Origin: UBA2428 sp002343545
GTDB taxonomy: Bacteria; Bdellovibrionota; UBA2428
DNA: 13,093 nt
Reading direction: 5' to 3'
Assembly: GCA_937952285.1 (NCBI GenBank)
Contig: CALFZE010000046.1
Location: forward strand, 1-13,093
In this document: positions 12,272 through 13,093 of the stretch, in pieces
Layout: every line of letters begins with the position of its first letter
Position numbering within the stretch: position 1 is the stretch's first letter
Program-made: the position numbers and the translations under genes
The notes under the pieces: model-generated
What the model was told of the DNA's origin: nothing
The model's database searches: none
What the model saw: only the letters and a program-made list of their open reading frames with translations

Positions 12272-12280
12272 CGGAGCTCG

Positions 12281-13093
12281 ATGATTGCCTATCCTTCGAT
12301 CTCGCCGGAAATCTTCTCGATCGGTTCGCTTTCCGTTCGTTGGTACGGGCTCATGTACGTCATCGGGTACGTCATCGCGACCGCCATCGCGAAATCGCGC
12401 GTCCGCCGCGGACTCTTCCGGGGCACGGAATCCGACGTCGACGGGCTCGTGACCTACCTCTTCGTGGGCATGTTACTGGGCGCCCGCATCTTCTACGCCT
12501 TCGTCTACAACTTCGACGAGTATCGCTTCGAGCCTTGGCGAGTGCTCTACGTGTGGCAGGGGGGCTTGTCCTTCCACGGCGCCGTCGTCGGGATGGTCTC
12601 GGCCTGCGCGCTCTTCGCGCGTCGCCACGCCAAGAGTTTTTACCAAACGACGGACTTGCTCGCGATCTCGGCGGGACCGGGTCTTTTTTTGGGGCGCATC
12701 GGGAACTTCATCAACGGCGAGCTCTACGGCCGCGCGACGGACGTTCCGTGGGCCATGATCTTTCCGCGCGATCCGCTCCAGACCCCCCGTCACCCCTCGC
12801 AACTTTACCAGGGTTTGACCGAGGGGCTTTTGCTCTGGGGGATCCTCTTCGCCGTGCAGGCTTACCTGCTCCGCCGTGGACGCTACCGCGATGGGATCAT
12901 CGGGCCGCTCTTCCTGATCGGCTACGGGATTTTCCGCTTCCTCACGGAGTTCGCGCGGGAGCCCGATGCCCAACTCGGCTTCGTGCTGGGGTCGCTTTCG
13001 ATGGGGCAGGTCCTTTGCGTTTTGACGGCGCTGGCCGGGGTCGCGACGCTTTGGCATTCGGGGACCCTCCATAAACCCTACGTCCCCCAGGCC
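12281..13093 (+). CDS. lgt: Prolipoprotein diacylglyceryl transferase (3' end cut by window)
   Basis: The frame is open from ATG 12281 to the last base, 271 codons without a stop, so at most a short C-terminal tail is missing. Lgt is the inner-membrane enzyme that moves diacylglyceryl from phosphatidylglycerol to the lipobox cysteine of prolipoproteins, the first step of lipoprotein maturation. The Lgt signature G-R-I-G-N-F-I-N-G-E-L-Y-G is at 138-150. Residues matching known essential ones are Y22 (R-W-Y-G-L-M-Y), H99 (G-G-L-S-F-H-G), R139, N142, E147, R219 and E223 (F-R-F-L-T-E-F). Several hydrophobic membrane segments are visible (about 22-37, 55-75, 96-112, 181-197, 205-220, 235-256). The start has no in-frame alternative upstream because TAA lies at 12266-12268. 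The two large lipoproteins in this window would be its substrates. Confidence 0.97.
   Translation, partial: MIAYPSISPEIFSIGSLSVRWYGLMYVIGYVIATAIAKSRVRRGLFRGTESDVDGLVTYLFVGMLLGARIFYAFVYNFDEYRFEPWRVLYVWQGGLSFHGAVVGMVSACALFARRHAKSFYQTTDLLAISAGPGLFLGRIGNFINGELYGRATDVPWAMIFPRDPLQTPRHPSQLYQGLTEGLLLWGILFAVQAYLLRRGRYRDGIIGPLFLIGYGIFRFLTEFAREPDAQLGFVLGSLSMGQVLCVLTALAGVATLWHSGTLHKPYVPQA

Overview
This is a gene-dense, GC-rich chromosomal window from a Gram-negative (diderm) bacterium. The evidence for that is two Sec/SPII lipoproteins with C-rich, Ig-like or propeller ectodomains, a prolipoprotein diacylglyceryl transferase (Lgt), and a mitochondrial-VLCAD-like acyl-CoA dehydrogenase. The mixture of a 'YLHGYS'-type methyltransferase, a small HUH (Y1) transposase-like protein, a bacterial GH3 enzyme and large Cys-paired surface lipoproteins reminds me of Bdellovibrionota/Oligoflexia-type genomes. 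That is an inference from family resemblance, not a placement. No rRNA, tRNA, CRISPR array, phage or plasmid gene is visible.

Layout. 1-246 (+): C-terminal end of a glycine-rich surface protein. 263-1474 and 1488-3011 (-): a secreted two-metal nucleotide pyrophosphatase/phosphodiesterase-like enzyme directly behind a GH3 acyl-acid-amido synthetase-like gene (13-nt gap). 3128-5284 (-) and 5401-7761 (+): two divergent large lipoproteins, one with Ig-like ends and a central Ca-loop/propeller-like region, the other a 14-blade repeat protein. 7776-9524 (-): acyl-CoA dehydrogenase. 9547-10428 (+): unknown exported protein with a His-rich tail. 10516-11106 (-): REP-associated (RAYT/Y1) transposase-like gene. 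11107-11299: spacer with a GTAG-hairpin and a 15-bp GC-rich tandem repeat. 11300-12148 (-): SAM methyltransferase. 12281-13093 (+): lgt, running off the window.

Organisation. Most genes look like single transcription units. Convergent neighbours end 14-87 nt apart and divergent starts are 22-132 nt apart. Lgt is the enzyme that would lipidate the two lipoproteins, but it is not in an operon with them. The metabolic genes (GH3, acyl-CoA dehydrogenase, methyltransferase) do not form an obvious single pathway.

The most striking signal is at the gene starts. Five of nine intact starts (1474-, 5284-, 5401+, 9524-, 9547+) have a TANNNT hexamer ending exactly 6 nt before the ATG. A sixth (11106-) has TAGGTC at the same place with TTGACG 17 nt upstream. 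The other three have -10-like hexamers 8-10 nt from the ATG. Almost none has a Shine-Dalgarno sequence. This is the signature of leaderless transcription, and at 9531-9540 two such hexamers overlap back to back between divergent genes only 22 nt apart. The second is a possible REP/RAYT module at 10516-11290.
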